A stretch of DNA of 64,000 nt from Shewanella electrica (GCF_022321485.1 NZ_JAKOGG010000013.1:37367-101366), one strand, 5' to 3'. Counted from the first letter of the stretch, positions 16,513-26,823 are shown. Translations and numbers: made by a program. The notes: generated from the sequence alone by a model not told the origin.

Positions 16513-19500
16513 TTATTGCCGAACTTATGCTTAGCCAAATCGATAAAGCGGTCTTGCAGAATTGCCACCAGCGCCTTATCCCCAAAGGATTGATCGGTGA
16601 CTACGTGCTTGATGTTCTTCTTCATGCGCTTCACTTCATCATCTTTTTTGAAGAAGTCGACGATCTGTGTGGCCTCATCAAACATCTGCACCAGTTGTTG
16701 AGTGGTCGCCTTAATCTCTTCATGCAGTTGGTCGTCAATCACGTCACCGTCTCTCGCCTTCGTCACTTCGCTCATCATAATGTTGTAAAAGGCAAACTCA
16801 GTTTCGTTCAAGCCTATGTCTTGCGCCGCTTGCTTATGAGCCGTACTCAGGTCGTCGGTCATCTCCAGCAACAGTTCTAATTGGCGCTCCCAATTACCTG
16901 CGGTTTTCTCAATAATGTCTCGTAACCGCAAGCTCAGTGAACGGTAGTATTCAGGGTCGTCGTCTAACTTGATGTTGATATGGTGCTTCAGCGCGCTCTC
17001 AATTTCAGAGGCTTTGGATTCCGCCGACTTTTTCTTGAGCACATGCTCTTTGAAGTTAGCGGCCAGCAAATCTATTGGCGGGATTTTCGGATCAACCCCG
17101 GTACTCAATATGTGCTCGTCCACCAGCTGTCGTACCTTCTCGCCCACATCGAGCAAATCCATACCATCATCGTGATACTGGTTGCGCGCCGCATGATGTA
17201 CCTTGCCCCACAGTTTCATATCTGGGATATACGACTTAGCTGATGCATCCGGCAAAATCACGTTGAGTTGCTTGGCAAAACGCTTATAGGCGACTTCAAA
17301 CTGCGCCCGCACCACATCGTCTTTGAGCGCTAACACATAGTCATCTATTTCGTCGCTGGTCACGCCTTTAAAAAACGCTTTAACGCGCCGATGTGCGTCT
17401 TCTAGCTTGGGCAGCTCATCTTTCAGGCTTTGGTATGTCCCTTCAACGTCATCACTACTAAACAGCTCCAGCGCTTCAGTGAGATAACTGGCTAAGCCGT
17501 AGTAGTCGACCACATAGCCGCATTCTTTGCCCTTGTAGTTACGGTTAACCCGCGCAATGGCCTGCATCAGCGTATGGTCTTGTAGCTTGCGGTCGATATA
17601 CATCACCTGTGCAATCGGCGCATCAAAGCCCGTTAACAGCATGTCCTTCACAATCAAAAAGGCGGTGTTGTCGTACTTACGCTGTTTCTCGTCAGTGCCG
17701 GGAATATCAGTACCGAAAGGCTTCTTAAAGTTAGCGATAATCTTCTTCTGATGCACCTTATCGGTGTACTGAGCAATGTACTGCGGGTCGTTATGATCGC
17801 CCGAAATAATCACTTCTGACGGTGGGGCACCGAGTTCATCTAAGATTTTTTTAAACACAGTAGCCGCGTGGCGACTGCCCACCACAATCATCGCCTTAAA
17901 GCCATCGGGCTGTATGCGCTCGCGGTAATGCTTCAACAGGTCGATACACACCCAGCGAATACGCCGAGGCGCTCCCCGCACGGCGCGCTCAACGCCGTAT
18001 TTACGCTTAATCTCTTGCTGCTCTTCTTTGGTGTATTCGCCAAAATACTCTTCAAACAGCGCATCAAGCGACTCACCCGCCACGGCGGTTTTTACCTCAC
18101 GGCCTTCATACAACAGCCTTACGGTGGCACCATCCTCTACCGCCTCATTGATTTTGTACTTATCAATGTAGCCACCAAAGGCGGTATCCATCTTTTGAGT
18201 TTTAAGCAACGGTGTGCCCGTAAAACCGATTTTAGGGGCGTTAGGTAATGCGGCGTTAATCGTGGTCGCTAGGCCGCCAAATTGGGTACGGTGCGCTTCA
18301 TCGGCCAACACAATAATCTTGTCTGAGGTATTGAGGTCAACAAAGCTATTGTCGCCCTGCTGCTCAGCTTCCTTCTCTGCGTCTTGGAACTTCTGCACCA
18401 TGGCAGTCACCAGATCTGAGCTGTCTTTTTTCAGCAGATCACGCAGCGAGGCTACTGAATCAGCGTTGTAAACAGTTTCACCTTGCGCACCTTGGAAGGT
18501 GGTTGAGAGCTGCTCATCGAGCTGAGTTCTATCGGTGACAAACACCAGCTTGTATTGCTTAAGCTCGGGGTCATGGCGCATTTTTACCGCCAGCATCACC
18601 ATGGTCAGCGATTTACCGCTGCCTTGGGTGTGCCACACCACGCCCGACTTCTCTTTGCGGGTTTTGCCCGTCTTAAGCCGTTTAATCACCTTGTTTACGG
18701 CGCGGAACTGTTGATAGCGCGCGACCTTCTTAATCAAGCGGCCATCATCCGGCTCAAACAGCACAAAGTTGCGCACGATATCGAGAAAGTTCTCACGGCT
18801 AAACATACCGGCTAACAAGCGCTGCTGCGCTGTAACTTTAGCGGCTTGGTAATCAGCTGGTGGCTCGGCCACTTGCTTCAGTTCAGTGTCAGCGGCGTCA
18901 ACGGTAGCAACAGGTAACTCCACATCGAGTTTATTAGCGAGCGGCAGCACATTATTGCTATCTTGTTGTGCTATCTCTGCATCGGTTAGCGGGTAAGCGT
19001 CTTTCCAATCACCGTAGTATTGCGCGGGCGAGCTAATCGTACCGACACGGGCTCGCTCTCGACAGGTCGAAACCATCAATTGGTTATACCAAAACAGTTT
19101 TTCAGCACCTTCAAACTGCTCGGGATGCCGTTGATTGGCATAACGGCGCAGTTGGTCAATACCACAGAGAATTGGCTCTGTTTTTAGATAGGGCGATTTA
19201 CATTCGATCACCGCTAACGGCAGGCCGTTAACAAAGCACACAATATCAGGGATGATGGTTTGATTAGGGCCTTCAACCTTAAACTGGTTGGCACAGATAA
19301 ACTCGTTGTTGTCGATGTTATCAAAGTCCACCAGCTTAACGGTTTGGCCTTTTTTGCCTTTGCCGAGATCTTGCTCAACCGACAGATAGCCCACCATAGT
19401 TTGATAAAAGCCGTGGTTATACTCCATCAACCCAGTGCATTGCGGGTGCGTCACCATGCGCACCACCTTTTTCAGGTTCTCTTCATTGATCCACGGGTTA

Positions 19501-19673
19501 ATACGTTCAATGGCCTGCGTTAAGCGTTTAACCAGCACCACATCGCGTAAGTAATCACGCTCTTGGTTAGTGTGCTCAGGTGCCAGCGTTTTACCGGGCA
19601 CATAACGCCAGCCTAGCTGGTGGAGCTGCGCAATGGCGGGGCGTTCTACCTTGTCGAACTCATCGTTGGACAT
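16509..19673 (-). CDS. hsdR: Type I restriction enzyme R subunit
   Basis: 1054 residues. N-terminal PD-(D/E)xK nuclease: Asp143 in IIPDIVCFVNG and Glu157-x-Lys159 in AVIECKSP. SF2 translocase: Walker A HTQGSGKS (348-355), DEAH at 458-461, motif III GFTGTPL, and motif VI near ARVNRNYKGK. The C-terminal part mediates complex assembly. With HsdM and HsdS it forms the ATP-dependent translocating restriction complex that cuts DNA lacking the host methylation pattern. Separated from hsdS by the two Septu genes; 29 bp after ptuB. Confidence 0.96.
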   Translation of the reverse strand: MSNDEFDKVERPAIAQLHQLGWRYVPGKTLAPEHTNQERDYLRDVVLVKRLTQAIERINPWINEENLKKVVRMVTHPQCTGLMEYNHGFYQTMVGYLSVEQDLGKGKKGQTVKLVDFDNIDNNEFICANQFKVEGPNQTIIPDIVCFVNGLPLAVIECKSPYLKTEPILCGIDQLRRYANQRHPEQFEGAEKLFWYNQLMVSTCRERARVGTISSPAQYYGDWKDAYPLTDAEIAQQDSNNVLPLANKLDVELPVATVDAADTELKQVAEPPADYQAAKVTAQQRLLAGMFSRENFLDIVRNFVLFEPDDGRLIKKVARYQQFRAVNKVIKRLKTGKTRKEKSGVVWHTQGSGKSLTMVMLAVKMRHDPELKQYKLVFVTDRTQLDEQLSTTFQGAQGETVYNADSVASLRDLLKKDSSDLVTAMVQKFQDAEKEAEQQGDNSFVDLNTSDKIIVLADEAHRTQFGGLATTINAALPNAPKIGFTGTPLLKTQKMDTAFGGYIDKYKINEAVEDGATVRLLYEGREVKTAVAGESLDALFEEYFGEYTKEEQQEIKRKYGVERAVRGAPRRIRWVCIDLLKHYRERIQPDGFKAMIVVGSRHAATVFKKILDELGAPPSEVIISGDHNDPQYIAQYTDKVHQKKIIANFKKPFGTDIPGTDEKQRKYDNTAFLIVKDMLLTGFDAPIAQVMYIDRKLQDHTLMQAIARVNRNYKGKECGYVVDYYGLASYLTEALELFSSDDVEGTYQSLKDELPKLEDAHRRVKAFFKGVTSDEIDDYVLALKDDVVRAQFEVAYKRFAKQLNVILPDASAKSYIPDMKLWGKVHHAARNQYHDDGMDLLDVGEKVRQLVDEHILSTGVDPKIPPIDLLAANFKEHVLKKKSAESKASEIESALKHHINIKLDDDPEYYRSLSLRLRDIIEKTAGNWERQLELLLEMTDDLSTAHKQAAQDIGLNETEFAFYNIMMSEVTKARDGDVIDDQLHEEIKATTQQLVQMFDEATQIVDFFKKDDEVKRMKKNIKHVVTDQSFGDKALVAILQDRFIDLAKHKFGNK

Positions 19674-19702
19674 ATTTGAATTCCATTTTTATGGATGACA
19701 GA

Positions 19703-20440
19703 TTAAATTTTACCGCCGCATTCAAGTCTATCTGGGTTAGGTGAAGGATGAAGCGAAGAACCATTTAACATATTAAAGCAACCTGTAATTTCTGTTCCCT
19801 TATATGCTTTAATAAACTTAACTTTCATTTCTGGATAAGAATCAAATACTTTCATCCATATGCTAAAGAAGCCATTAGATTCAGCCGTCATTACAATTGA
19901 TTCTTTCAAAACATCACTTCTTGGGTCTCTTTTTAACAAAGCGAGGGCAGCCTCTGCGACACCAAAAGCTTCCATTCTTTGAGCCACTCGATCTAAAGCC
20001 ACTTGTAAACCGTTTGAATCTTTATACTGTTGAATGGGCTTATCCAAACCAACTAATGCAAGTGTATTATTAGCTAAAACCATTTGAGCAGGATTAAGAG
20101 TTGTATTAACGCCTATTTTACCGTCTTCTGTGTAAATAAAAGCATGAAATGTATTATCTCTATCAGGAAATATTAGACGGTGAAAATCGACTTCTTTACT
20201 ACCTTTACACGAGTTACAGTTAGTGCATGCTAATAAAAAATTAGTCCAACGCTTTTCTAATGCAGGCTTACCAAAATCTCCATCTTTCGGCTCAATATGT
20301 TCCACCGCCAAGAGGGTCGAGATCTTTCTTTCGCAATAACTACAGTAACTACCAAGCCTGCCAACCAGCTCTTTTTTAGCATCTTCATATTTTTTAAAGT
20401 CACCAACAACAGGCGAAACTCCCTTTCTGACTGGTCGCAT
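19703..20440 (-). CDS. ptuB: Septu component PtuB-like HNH nuclease
   Basis: 245 residues with an HNH domain at the N-terminus: CSYCERK (Cys33, Cys36), VEHIEPK (His48), W-x-N (Asn67) and CTNCNSCKG (Cys72 onwards). This is the layout of the PtuB/TIGR02646-like nucleases paired with PtuA. The gene starts 2 bp after the ATPase gene, with its ribosome site GGAGAG inside that gene, as expected of a two-gene unit. In Septu, PtuA forms an ATPase assembly that controls the nuclease PtuB. Composition is clearly richer in A+T than flanking hsdR. Confidence 0.85.
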   Translation of the reverse strand: MRPVRKGVSPVVGDFKKYEDAKKELVGRLGSYCSYCERKISTLLAVEHIEPKDGDFGKPALEKRWTNFLLACTNCNSCKGSKEVDFHRLIFPDRDNTFHAFIYTEDGKIGVNTTLNPAQMVLANNTLALVGLDKPIQQYKDSNGLQVALDRVAQRMEAFGVAEAALALLKRDPRSDVLKESIVMTAESNGFFSIWMKVFDSYPEMKVKFIKAYKGTEITGCFNMLNGSSLHPSPNPDRLECGGKI

Positions 20441-20442
20441 TA

Positions 20443-21735
20443 TTACTCTCCTAATTTGGAAACTCGCTGCAATTCCAAAAATGCCTGAAAAGCTGGATTA
20501 TCCGCATAAGGAGCTAAAGAATCTGCAAGTCTTTTTTTATATTCATCTAATTTTTCTTGGGGAGATAATTCTGCCTTATCAAGCATTTTCATGTATTCCA
20601 TGGCCACGCCTTTCATCTCCGCGTAGCGATAACTCACTTCGGGGGAATTAACATCCATAACACCTGCCGCTATATCCTCTAATGTTTTATTAGCGAGTTG
20701 AGCAGGTGCCAATCCATCTAGCATTATCAACTCTTCGCTTGATCGCAGAGACTGGATCAAGAAAGGTGAATGTGTTGTACATATAAACTGCACTTTAGGA
20801 AAGGTTGTGCGGAGATCTTCTATGACATGACGTTGCCATCTTGGATGAAGATGTAGATCAAGCTCATCAATTAGAATAACGCCTTCAGTTTCTTTAAGAA
20901 CATCGTCTCCTAACTGAGGATTTAAAATCGCTGCTTTCTGCGCTATATCAGCAACTAATGCCAAGACACATCGTTGACCATCACTCAAGAAATTAAAAGG
21001 CTGCGGTTCAGAATGCTCAAAAGTAATAATAAGCTCCCCTCTTTTTGGGTCAAACCTCAAATGCTTTGCATTTTCGACACAACCAATTATGGCTTTTCGA
21101 ACGACTTTGAGCATTGTTGATTCTCTACCTTCCTGAAATGCGTTCCATTCTTGCCGCGCAAACCATGCCACAAAATCTTTTAACGCTATTCGAGGATCGA
21201 CACAATGCTTATATCCTTCCAATCTAGAAGGTCTGTACGATGATTTAGATAAGGATACTTTAGGCTTTGATACCCGAGGATCTTGCCACAACCTCATTGT
21301 CCCGTAATAGCTAATTAGAGGGAGCTTTATATCTTCGGCTAATTGCTGATCACACTCTCGAGCTAAAGCAATCAAGTCACCCGCATGACCATATCTAGTA
21401 TTTCCTGTAGGAGAATCTTTTGATCTTTCCCACCCGACAAATTGACCTTTTATCTCGCCAGTTGCTGAAACCAAAACAGGCCAAGCTTCAATAAATTGAG
21501 ACTCCCCCTCTTTTTCAACATAAGATAAAGTTGCATCGGTAGGGGTTAAGCTTTTCTTATCATTTTTTTTCTTAAAACCGAGTAACCACGTTGCAATTGC
21601 TACCGATGCCGCATCTAACACTGCGGTTTTACCTGATGCATTCTGTCCAACAATCAAATTGAAATGTGGATTAAATCTAAAGGATTTTTCTGTGTAGCAA
21701 CGAAAATTCTTTACTAACAATGTTTCTAATTTCAT
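20443..21735 (-). CDS. ptuA: Septu component PtuA-like AAA/ABC-type ATPase
   Basis: 430 residues from ATG 21735, chosen because GGAAGG lies 8 bases upstream; an in-frame ATG at 21771 has no ribosome site. Features of RecF/SMC-like ATPases in order: Walker A GQNASGKT (30-37), signature LSDGQRC, Walker B VILIDELDLHLHPRW, and the switch histidine in CTTHSPFLIQS. Paired with the HNH gene just downstream this is a Septu system. It sits between hsdS and hsdR and is probably cotranscribed with them; a 147-bp gap separates it from hsdS. Confidence 0.87.
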   Translation of the reverse strand: MKLETLLVKNFRCYTEKSFRFNPHFNLIVGQNASGKTAVLDAASVAIATWLLGFKKKNDKKSLTPTDATLSYVEKEGESQFIEAWPVLVSATGEIKGQFVGWERSKDSPTGNTRYGHAGDLIALARECDQQLAEDIKLPLISYYGTMRLWQDPRVSKPKVSLSKSSYRPSRLEGYKHCVDPRIALKDFVAWFARQEWNAFQEGRESTMLKVVRKAIIGCVENAKHLRFDPKRGELIITFEHSEPQPFNFLSDGQRCVLALVADIAQKAAILNPQLGDDVLKETEGVILIDELDLHLHPRWQRHVIEDLRTTFPKVQFICTTHSPFLIQSLRSSEELIMLDGLAPAQLANKTLEDIAAGVMDVNSPEVSYRYAEMKGVAMEYMKMLDKAELSPQEKLDEYKKRLADSLAPYADNPAFQAFLELQRVSKLGE

Positions 21736-21882
21736 GTGGTTACCTTCCAACACGATAGACTCAAACGACATACTAACGCATATAGGATGTAGTTGCAGTT
21801 TGTTCGATTGTGGTTATGAATAGCTTACGCTCCTATTTCATAAAAAGAGGCAAATCTATCCCGTAAAAATCGCTCAAACATG

Positions 21883-23130
21883 CTAGTCGATGTTTACCCG
21901 TACCTTGCCCGTTAACAGATCCTGCATGAGGGCTTTTTTAACATTCCCTAAATTCGTCAATTTTCGCTGAACAACGGTAATCTTGTTATCAATGCCATTG
22001 AATATTTTGGCAATTTTTCGCTGTTCAGCTATTTCAGGAAGAATGACTTTAAATTTACCGAGATCTCCGAGAGTCACAGTCAACTGAGCGTTTCCTATCG
22101 CATATAAATCAGCTTGTTTTTTACCCAATGGACTATTCAAAAACGATACTAAAAATTCAGAGTAGATTTTCTCATGATTAGGTTGAATAAAGGCAATGTG
22201 ACGTTGAAAGCTAAACCGAGTATTTCCTATAACCACTGCCGCATGACCGTATGAACCAACCGCTGTATACAAAATATCCCCGTTCTCAGGTTTCCTTCCT
22301 TTTGAAGCCAGTTCGTACATTTCTTCAGTAAGAAACGAAGCCTTTTCCCAATCAATGCTCCCATCTCTTATACAAGATACGTAAAGAAAAGGAATCGTTC
22401 CATCTGCCGAAGTCTTCACAGCCTGATGAGTACCGTCAGTGATTCGCTTCGACAAATTCTTTAATGTGACGCAATTCCAAGCTTTCGGAATCCGTCCGAC
22501 AGGGGAATCCTTAAACTCGGTGTGCGGCTTGCCATCGACGCCGACGCCTTGGGTCAACAGCTCCTGCATCATGCCCGTTTTCAGGTCTTTGAGCTTGTCG
22601 ATTTGCGCCTGTGTCTTCTCAATCACCTCATCCACCGAGGTCAGGATCTTGGCGATTTTTTGTTGTTCAGATAACGGAGGCAAGTCAATCGGCAAAGCCC
22701 GAATGTCATCTAGTTTAATGCCTTTGACCGTAGAACCTGTTCCTAAACTTTCTATGACTTCAGCTTTTGATAAATACCACTGCAAAAGGTACTGTGTATC
22801 CAGCATTTTCTTTGGGAAAAATGCTTTTAGATCCTGATTTATAGAAACATTTTTATCAAAAATGACAGCCTTACCAACAGCCATCCGACTAGCAATGATC
22901 ATCGTATTAGCTGGTACGAGCTTGCTAGCACTTTGTTCAAGCCCTATTTGCGTAATAGATTCTAATGTTGAAGTAAGTCTTACGCCTTTCAAATCCTTTA
23001 CGGTAGCCCATGGAATATCGTCACCCCAATATTCAGGCACAGTTCTCGATGGAGTCCCACCGCCTTCAATTTTGGACGCTAAATCCCCAAGATTGGAGGC
23101 CTGCCACCCTTCCGGAACCCGTTCACTCAT
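21883..23130 (-). CDS. hsdS: Type I restriction-modification specificity subunit
   Basis: 415 residues with two target recognition domains (about 1-150 and 215-360), each followed by a conserved coiled-coil region ([22 protein letters not shown], and [17 protein letters not shown]). The two TRDs define a bipartite target sequence that cannot be predicted here. The DNA of the central conserved region (about 22500-22680) looks as G+C-rich as hsdM, while the TRD-coding parts are A+T-rich, consistent with TRD exchange. Overlaps hsdM by 8 bp. Confidence 0.95.
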   Translation of the reverse strand: MSERVPEGWQASNLGDLASKIEGGGTPSRTVPEYWGDDIPWATVKDLKGVRLTSTLESITQIGLEQSASKLVPANTMIIASRMAVGKAVIFDKNVSINQDLKAFFPKKMLDTQYLLQWYLSKAEVIESLGTGSTVKGIKLDDIRALPIDLPPLSEQQKIAKILTSVDEVIEKTQAQIDKLKDLKTGMMQELLTQGVGVDGKPHTEFKDSPVGRIPKAWNCVTLKNLSKRITDGTHQAVKTSADGTIPFLYVSCIRDGSIDWEKASFLTEEMYELASKGRKPENGDILYTAVGSYGHAAVVIGNTRFSFQRHIAFIQPNHEKIYSEFLVSFLNSPLGKKQADLYAIGNAQLTVTLGDLGKFKVILPEIAEQRKIAKIFNGIDNKITVVQRKLTNLGNVKKALMQDLLTGKVRVNID

Positions 23131-24847
23131 ACCCCAGCTCCTTGAGATAGCCTTGCATTACGCTCTCTGCTGTCGCAACCTCATCGTCGAGTTGTTTGAG
23201 GGATACTTGATACTTGTCCCACCAGCGCTCTAACTGGCTAATGATGGCGGGGGTAGCATCCGTGGCAAACTCGCGGATCTGCTCTTTAGCGCTGATATCG
23301 GTGCGGAACTGGTAGTAGCCTTCAGACTTCAGGGTAAACACGCGGCTGACATCGAAGCCTTGCAGGATCTCTTCTTGGATGTACTCGTCTTCAACCTCGC
23401 GTACAGGCACGCCGCCATGCAGGATGGCGCGTACATCAAAGATCTCTGCTGGTGGCGCGGTATCAGCGTAGCGGCGAATATTGAGGTTGTAGTCGTTCTC
23501 GCTAATCTCGCTCAGCTCGACCACTTGCGCGTAACGCTTGATGTTTTGGTAGTTGTCGAAGGTGGTGACGATTTTTTCGATATCTTGCGGGCGCAGTTTG
23601 TTTTGGTTTTTGCCTTCTTCGTACTCCAGCTCACCATTGATAAACAGCACCTTGCCTTTACGCTCAGCCGCTTTGTTTTTATTGATGATCAGCAAACAGG
23701 CCGGAATGCCAGTGCCGTAGAACAAGCCCGATGGCAAACCAATAACCGCTTCGAGCAAGTCATCTTCTAGAATGCCCTGACGAATCGCCTTTTCGCTGGA
23801 ACCACGGAACAACACCCCATGCGGCATGACCACACCAACCATACCTTCAGCGTTGGTGCTGGCAATCATATGCTGCACAAAGGCTAAGTCGCCCGCGTCT
23901 TTCGGTGGCGTACCATAAGGAAAACGGCCAAAGCCGTCGTTATCGCACTCGTCTTTACCCCACTTCGCCAGTGAGAACGGTGGATTGGCAATCACGCGGT
24001 CAAAGCGCATCAGCTCACCGCCTTCGGTGTGCTTAGGTTCACGCAGGGTATCGCCTTTACGAATATCGGCACTGAGCACGCCATGCAGGAACATGTTCAT
24101 CTTACAGATGGCCCATGTGTTTAGGTTCATCTCTTGGCCGAACAGCGATAGGTTGCCGGGGTTCTCGCCATGGGCAGCGAGGTAGTTACGGGTTTGCACC
24201 AACATACCGCCGGAGCCGGAGGTTGGATCATAGATACGCATACCCGCTTTAGGCTTGAGTAAGGCCACCAGCAGCGATACCACTTCACTTGGGGTGTAGA
24301 ACTCACCGCCCTTTTTACCCGCGCTATCGGCGAACATTTTGATGAGGTATTCGTAGGCGGTGCCGAGCAGATCAGGCCGTTCAAAGTCTTCGTTACGCAG
24401 GCGGTATTTGTTGAAGTGCGACAGCAAGTCTTGCAGCTTTTTATCTGACAGCTTGTTTTTGATGTTGAAGTCGATAGTGACCAACACGCCTTCAAGGCTA
24501 CTGTTGTACTCTTCAATCGCTTCAGTGGCTTTGTTGAGCGTTGCGCCGATATCGTGTTTAAGGTCTTTCAACGCTGACCAACGGGCGCTTTGCGGCACGA
24601 AGAACGTCTTATCGTATTCGTCTTCATCTTGCGCCAGCGCTTCAGCTTGCTCTTGGGTTTTGCCTTTGCCGAGGTAATACTGCACTACGCTTTCTTGCGC
24701 CTCTTCAAAGGCATCCGACAGGCGTTTTAAGAACATCATGCCGAAGATGTAGTCTTTGTACTCGGAGGCGTCCATATTGCCGCGCAGGATGTCAGCGGCT
24801 TCCCACAGGAAAGATTCAAGCTGTTGGAGAGTGAGTTTCTGGGTCAT
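23123..24847 (-). CDS. hsdM: Type I restriction-modification DNA methyltransferase subunit
   Basis: 574 residues. HsdM N-terminal helical domain ([25 protein letters not shown]), SAM-binding motif I in [10 protein letters not shown] (206-215) and the N6-adenine catalytic motif NPPF (288-291). It methylates adenine in the target defined by HsdS and protects the host. First gene of the hsdM-hsdS-ptuA-ptuB-hsdR-protease run. An 8-bp inverted repeat lies just upstream of the start. Confidence 0.96.
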   Translation of the reverse strand: MTQKLTLQQLESFLWEAADILRGNMDASEYKDYIFGMMFLKRLSDAFEEAQESVVQYYLGKGKTQEQAEALAQDEDEYDKTFFVPQSARWSALKDLKHDIGATLNKATEAIEEYNSSLEGVLVTIDFNIKNKLSDKKLQDLLSHFNKYRLRNEDFERPDLLGTAYEYLIKMFADSAGKKGGEFYTPSEVVSLLVALLKPKAGMRIYDPTSGSGGMLVQTRNYLAAHGENPGNLSLFGQEMNLNTWAICKMNMFLHGVLSADIRKGDTLREPKHTEGGELMRFDRVIANPPFSLAKWGKDECDNDGFGRFPYGTPPKDAGDLAFVQHMIASTNAEGMVGVVMPHGVLFRGSSEKAIRQGILEDDLLEAVIGLPSGLFYGTGIPACLLIINKNKAAERKGKVLFINGELEYEEGKNQNKLRPQDIEKIVTTFDNYQNIKRYAQVVELSEISENDYNLNIRRYADTAPPAEIFDVRAILHGGVPVREVEDEYIQEEILQGFDVSRVFTLKSEGYYQFRTDISAKEQIREFATDATPAIISQLERWWDKYQVSLKQLDDEVATAESVMQGYLKELGYE

Positions 24848-24859
24848 TAATCAATCAAC

Positions 24860-24887
24860 GTTAAGATGAGACTGAGCGTATCTTAAC
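24860..24887. promoter_or_regulatory. Inverted repeat just upstream of hsdM (possible operator)
   Basis: GTTAAGAT (24860-24867), 12-base spacer, ATCTTAAC (24880-24887). The repeat starts 13 bp upstream of the hsdM ATG, where a bound protein or an RNA stem could control expression of the R-M operon. The remaining gap (24888-25107) shows only a weak hairpin at 25078-25098 downstream of the 51-aa gene. Confidence 0.4.
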
Positions 24888-25107
24888 ATTGAAATTCCTA
24901 TGATTCTTACCTACATCCACACAACTAATACATAGATAACGAAGTTAATCTCAGGCCTTACCAGATGTTCATTTACTCGGAGGAAATTCGGTCTATCACA
25001 TGCTTCAGTTAAATTTTTCGCGAAGAAAGCTAGATTAACAATCTATTGCCTATGGTTAAGGGTATGGGGAATTAATGGAGCCGCAGCATTGGCGGCTCAC
25101 TGGAAGG

Positions 25108-25263
25108 TTAAGACTGAACTGCACTACTTAATTGAGCTTGCGACTTTTTAGGCTCTGATACTCTCTGATTGATCAGCTGCTGTTGCCACTGTGGCCATTG
25201 GGAAACTTTTTGATTAACTTTCTCAACATGTTTTAACAATGCTTGGTTATCAGCCTTTTTCAT
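25108..25263 (-). CDS. 51-aa protein downstream of the deaminase gene
   Basis: ATG 25263 begins MKKADNQALLKHVEKVNQKV and continues SQWPQWQQQLIN to TAA at 25108. It starts 9 bp after the avcD-like stop, with AGGGCTGAG upstream, so it is probably translated from the same message. The V-x-x-V-x-x-W-P-x-W pattern recurs, from memory, in many small unnamed proteins of mobile elements. No function is known to me; it could modulate the deaminase. Confidence 0.6.
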   Translation of the reverse strand: MKKADNQALLKHVEKVNQKVSQWPQWQQQLINQRVSEPKKSQAQLSSAVQS

Positions 25264-25272
25264 AACTCAGCC

Positions 25273-26823
25273 CTATTTGTCTGATGTGTATTCACTATAT
25301 ATATCTAATTGTTTTCCAAGGATAAAGGTAGATATATCTTCTTTTGTGATGTAACTAAATTCATTTTCAGCTAATCTTAGCTTAGCTGATTCTTTATGCC
25401 AGTCTAGCACTTTTCCATCAGAATCCTTCCTTTTAATTTTTCGGCCACTCCCCAAATTCATAGAGAATAAATTAAGAAAACTCCTTGGACCAACGCCAAC
25501 AAACGGCTCAAAAGCTACCTTATCAGATGACTGTTCTTCCGATATAGAATCACTATGAAACTCAAATGCTTTACTTTTGGCATACGGTTCTACATATACA
25601 ACCCGCATCACTCCTGATGCGATGATATGCTTAGCACAGTTATGGCATGGAAAGGTTGTGCAGTACAGAGTTGTTCCAAAAGTGCTATTATTTGAGCGAC
25701 CGCATGAGAGTATGGCTTCCATCTCTGCGTGTACGATTCGCCCATACTCAGTAATGTCTTTCAAACCGGTTTTAGCTAACTGGGAAGATAGAGCTTTTTT
25801 GAAAGATCCTTGCGATTCTTGTGAAAAAGATTTGGTTTCAGTAATGCTATTCAAATCTATGTTTTGAACAATGTCGCTTAACAGCTCACTTATCGTTTGC
25901 TTGTTTGTATCAAAACCTCTGGTGTAATCCCGTCCGTCATGCACATCGACGTAATGAGCTTGCTTTGAATCTAATATAGGCCAGTACAGCCCTCCATTAG
26001 CTTTAGGTACATCATTAGCACCGGTTGAGATAATGTTACTGTCTTTAGTAAGTACAGCTCCAACTTGCCTAGAAAGATCCGCTGAACGAACGGATGCCGC
26101 AAACGCCATATACATCGCGAATTCATCGAATGTTGGAGTGGTATAAGGATGACCAAAGATTAACTTAAAGACTCGTTCAATATCTGCTCTGTTTTTGTCA
26201 GCGTTTTGATCTTCATTAATAAAAAAATCTGACAAATGAAAGGTATCACGAGTATGTTGACCATGCCCATCTTTCTCTTGAGCATCTCTTTCAATCAAAT
26301 GGTCAATTATTTCGTCTGAATCAGCACTTCGCCTTTTTGCTTCTAATGTACTTCTACGTTTTTCTTCACTAGCGTGTATACCCAGAACAAACAACCTGTC
26401 CCCATAAACATCTCTAAGAACTTTAACTTCCTCTGGGTGTTTGAGAGACCTTATTATCCATGCATGTTTATCAAGCGGTTTAGGTTCTTCATGCTCACCT
26501 TTACTGGCTCTCATTTCAGCAATTTTTGCAATAGCAGCATGAGCTAATGCCCCATTATCTCGGCAAATATCACGATAAATATTCCCAGCTGACATCATGT
26601 GGTTAATAGATGCTAGCTTAGTTAACGCTCTTTCAGGTGGATTAATGCTTTTGAGAAAGTCAGAGGAAACTCTGATGGAATTGACAGAAAAATCATATAA
26701 ATCTAACTCTTCTTCAATTAAACGAATAAAGTGACCCAAATCACAGCCAACAGCCGAAACAAGGGCAATCACGAGCTCTTGAGGCGTTTCAGAAGGTTCA
26801 TTTCTATCTTTCTTGTTAGACAT
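25273..26823 (-). CDS. avcD: Anti-phage deoxycytidylate deaminase (AvcD / DCD family)
   Basis: 516 residues from ATG 26823; a TTG at 26868 is in frame but less likely. The N-terminal half (ELVIALVSAVGCDLGHFIRL and following) is the degenerate P-loop kinase-like domain of this family; the C-terminal half is a zinc-dependent deaminase with HAE (about 365-367) and PCHNC (392-396). AvcD/DCD proteins deaminate dC nucleotides upon phage attack, depleting dCTP and stalling phage replication. In Vibrio cholerae, AvcD is held inactive by a small RNA, AvcI, encoded directly upstream; a candidate region exists here at 26824-27017. The gene is clearly A+T-rich compared with hsdM. Confidence 0.85.
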   Translation of the reverse strand: MSNKKDRNEPSETPQELVIALVSAVGCDLGHFIRLIEEELDLYDFSVNSIRVSSDFLKSINPPERALTKLASINHMMSAGNIYRDICRDNGALAHAAIAKIAEMRASKGEHEEPKPLDKHAWIIRSLKHPEEVKVLRDVYGDRLFVLGIHASEEKRRSTLEAKRRSADSDEIIDHLIERDAQEKDGHGQHTRDTFHLSDFFINEDQNADKNRADIERVFKLIFGHPYTTPTFDEFAMYMAFAASVRSADLSRQVGAVLTKDSNIISTGANDVPKANGGLYWPILDSKQAHYVDVHDGRDYTRGFDTNKQTISELLSDIVQNIDLNSITETKSFSQESQGSFKKALSSQLAKTGLKDITEYGRIVHAEMEAILSCGRSNNSTFGTTLYCTTFPCHNCAKHIIASGVMRVVYVEPYAKSKAFEFHSDSISEEQSSDKVAFEPFVGVGPRSFLNLFSMNLGSGRKIKRKDSDGKVLDWHKESAKLRLAENEFSYITKEDISTFILGKQLDIYSEYTSDK

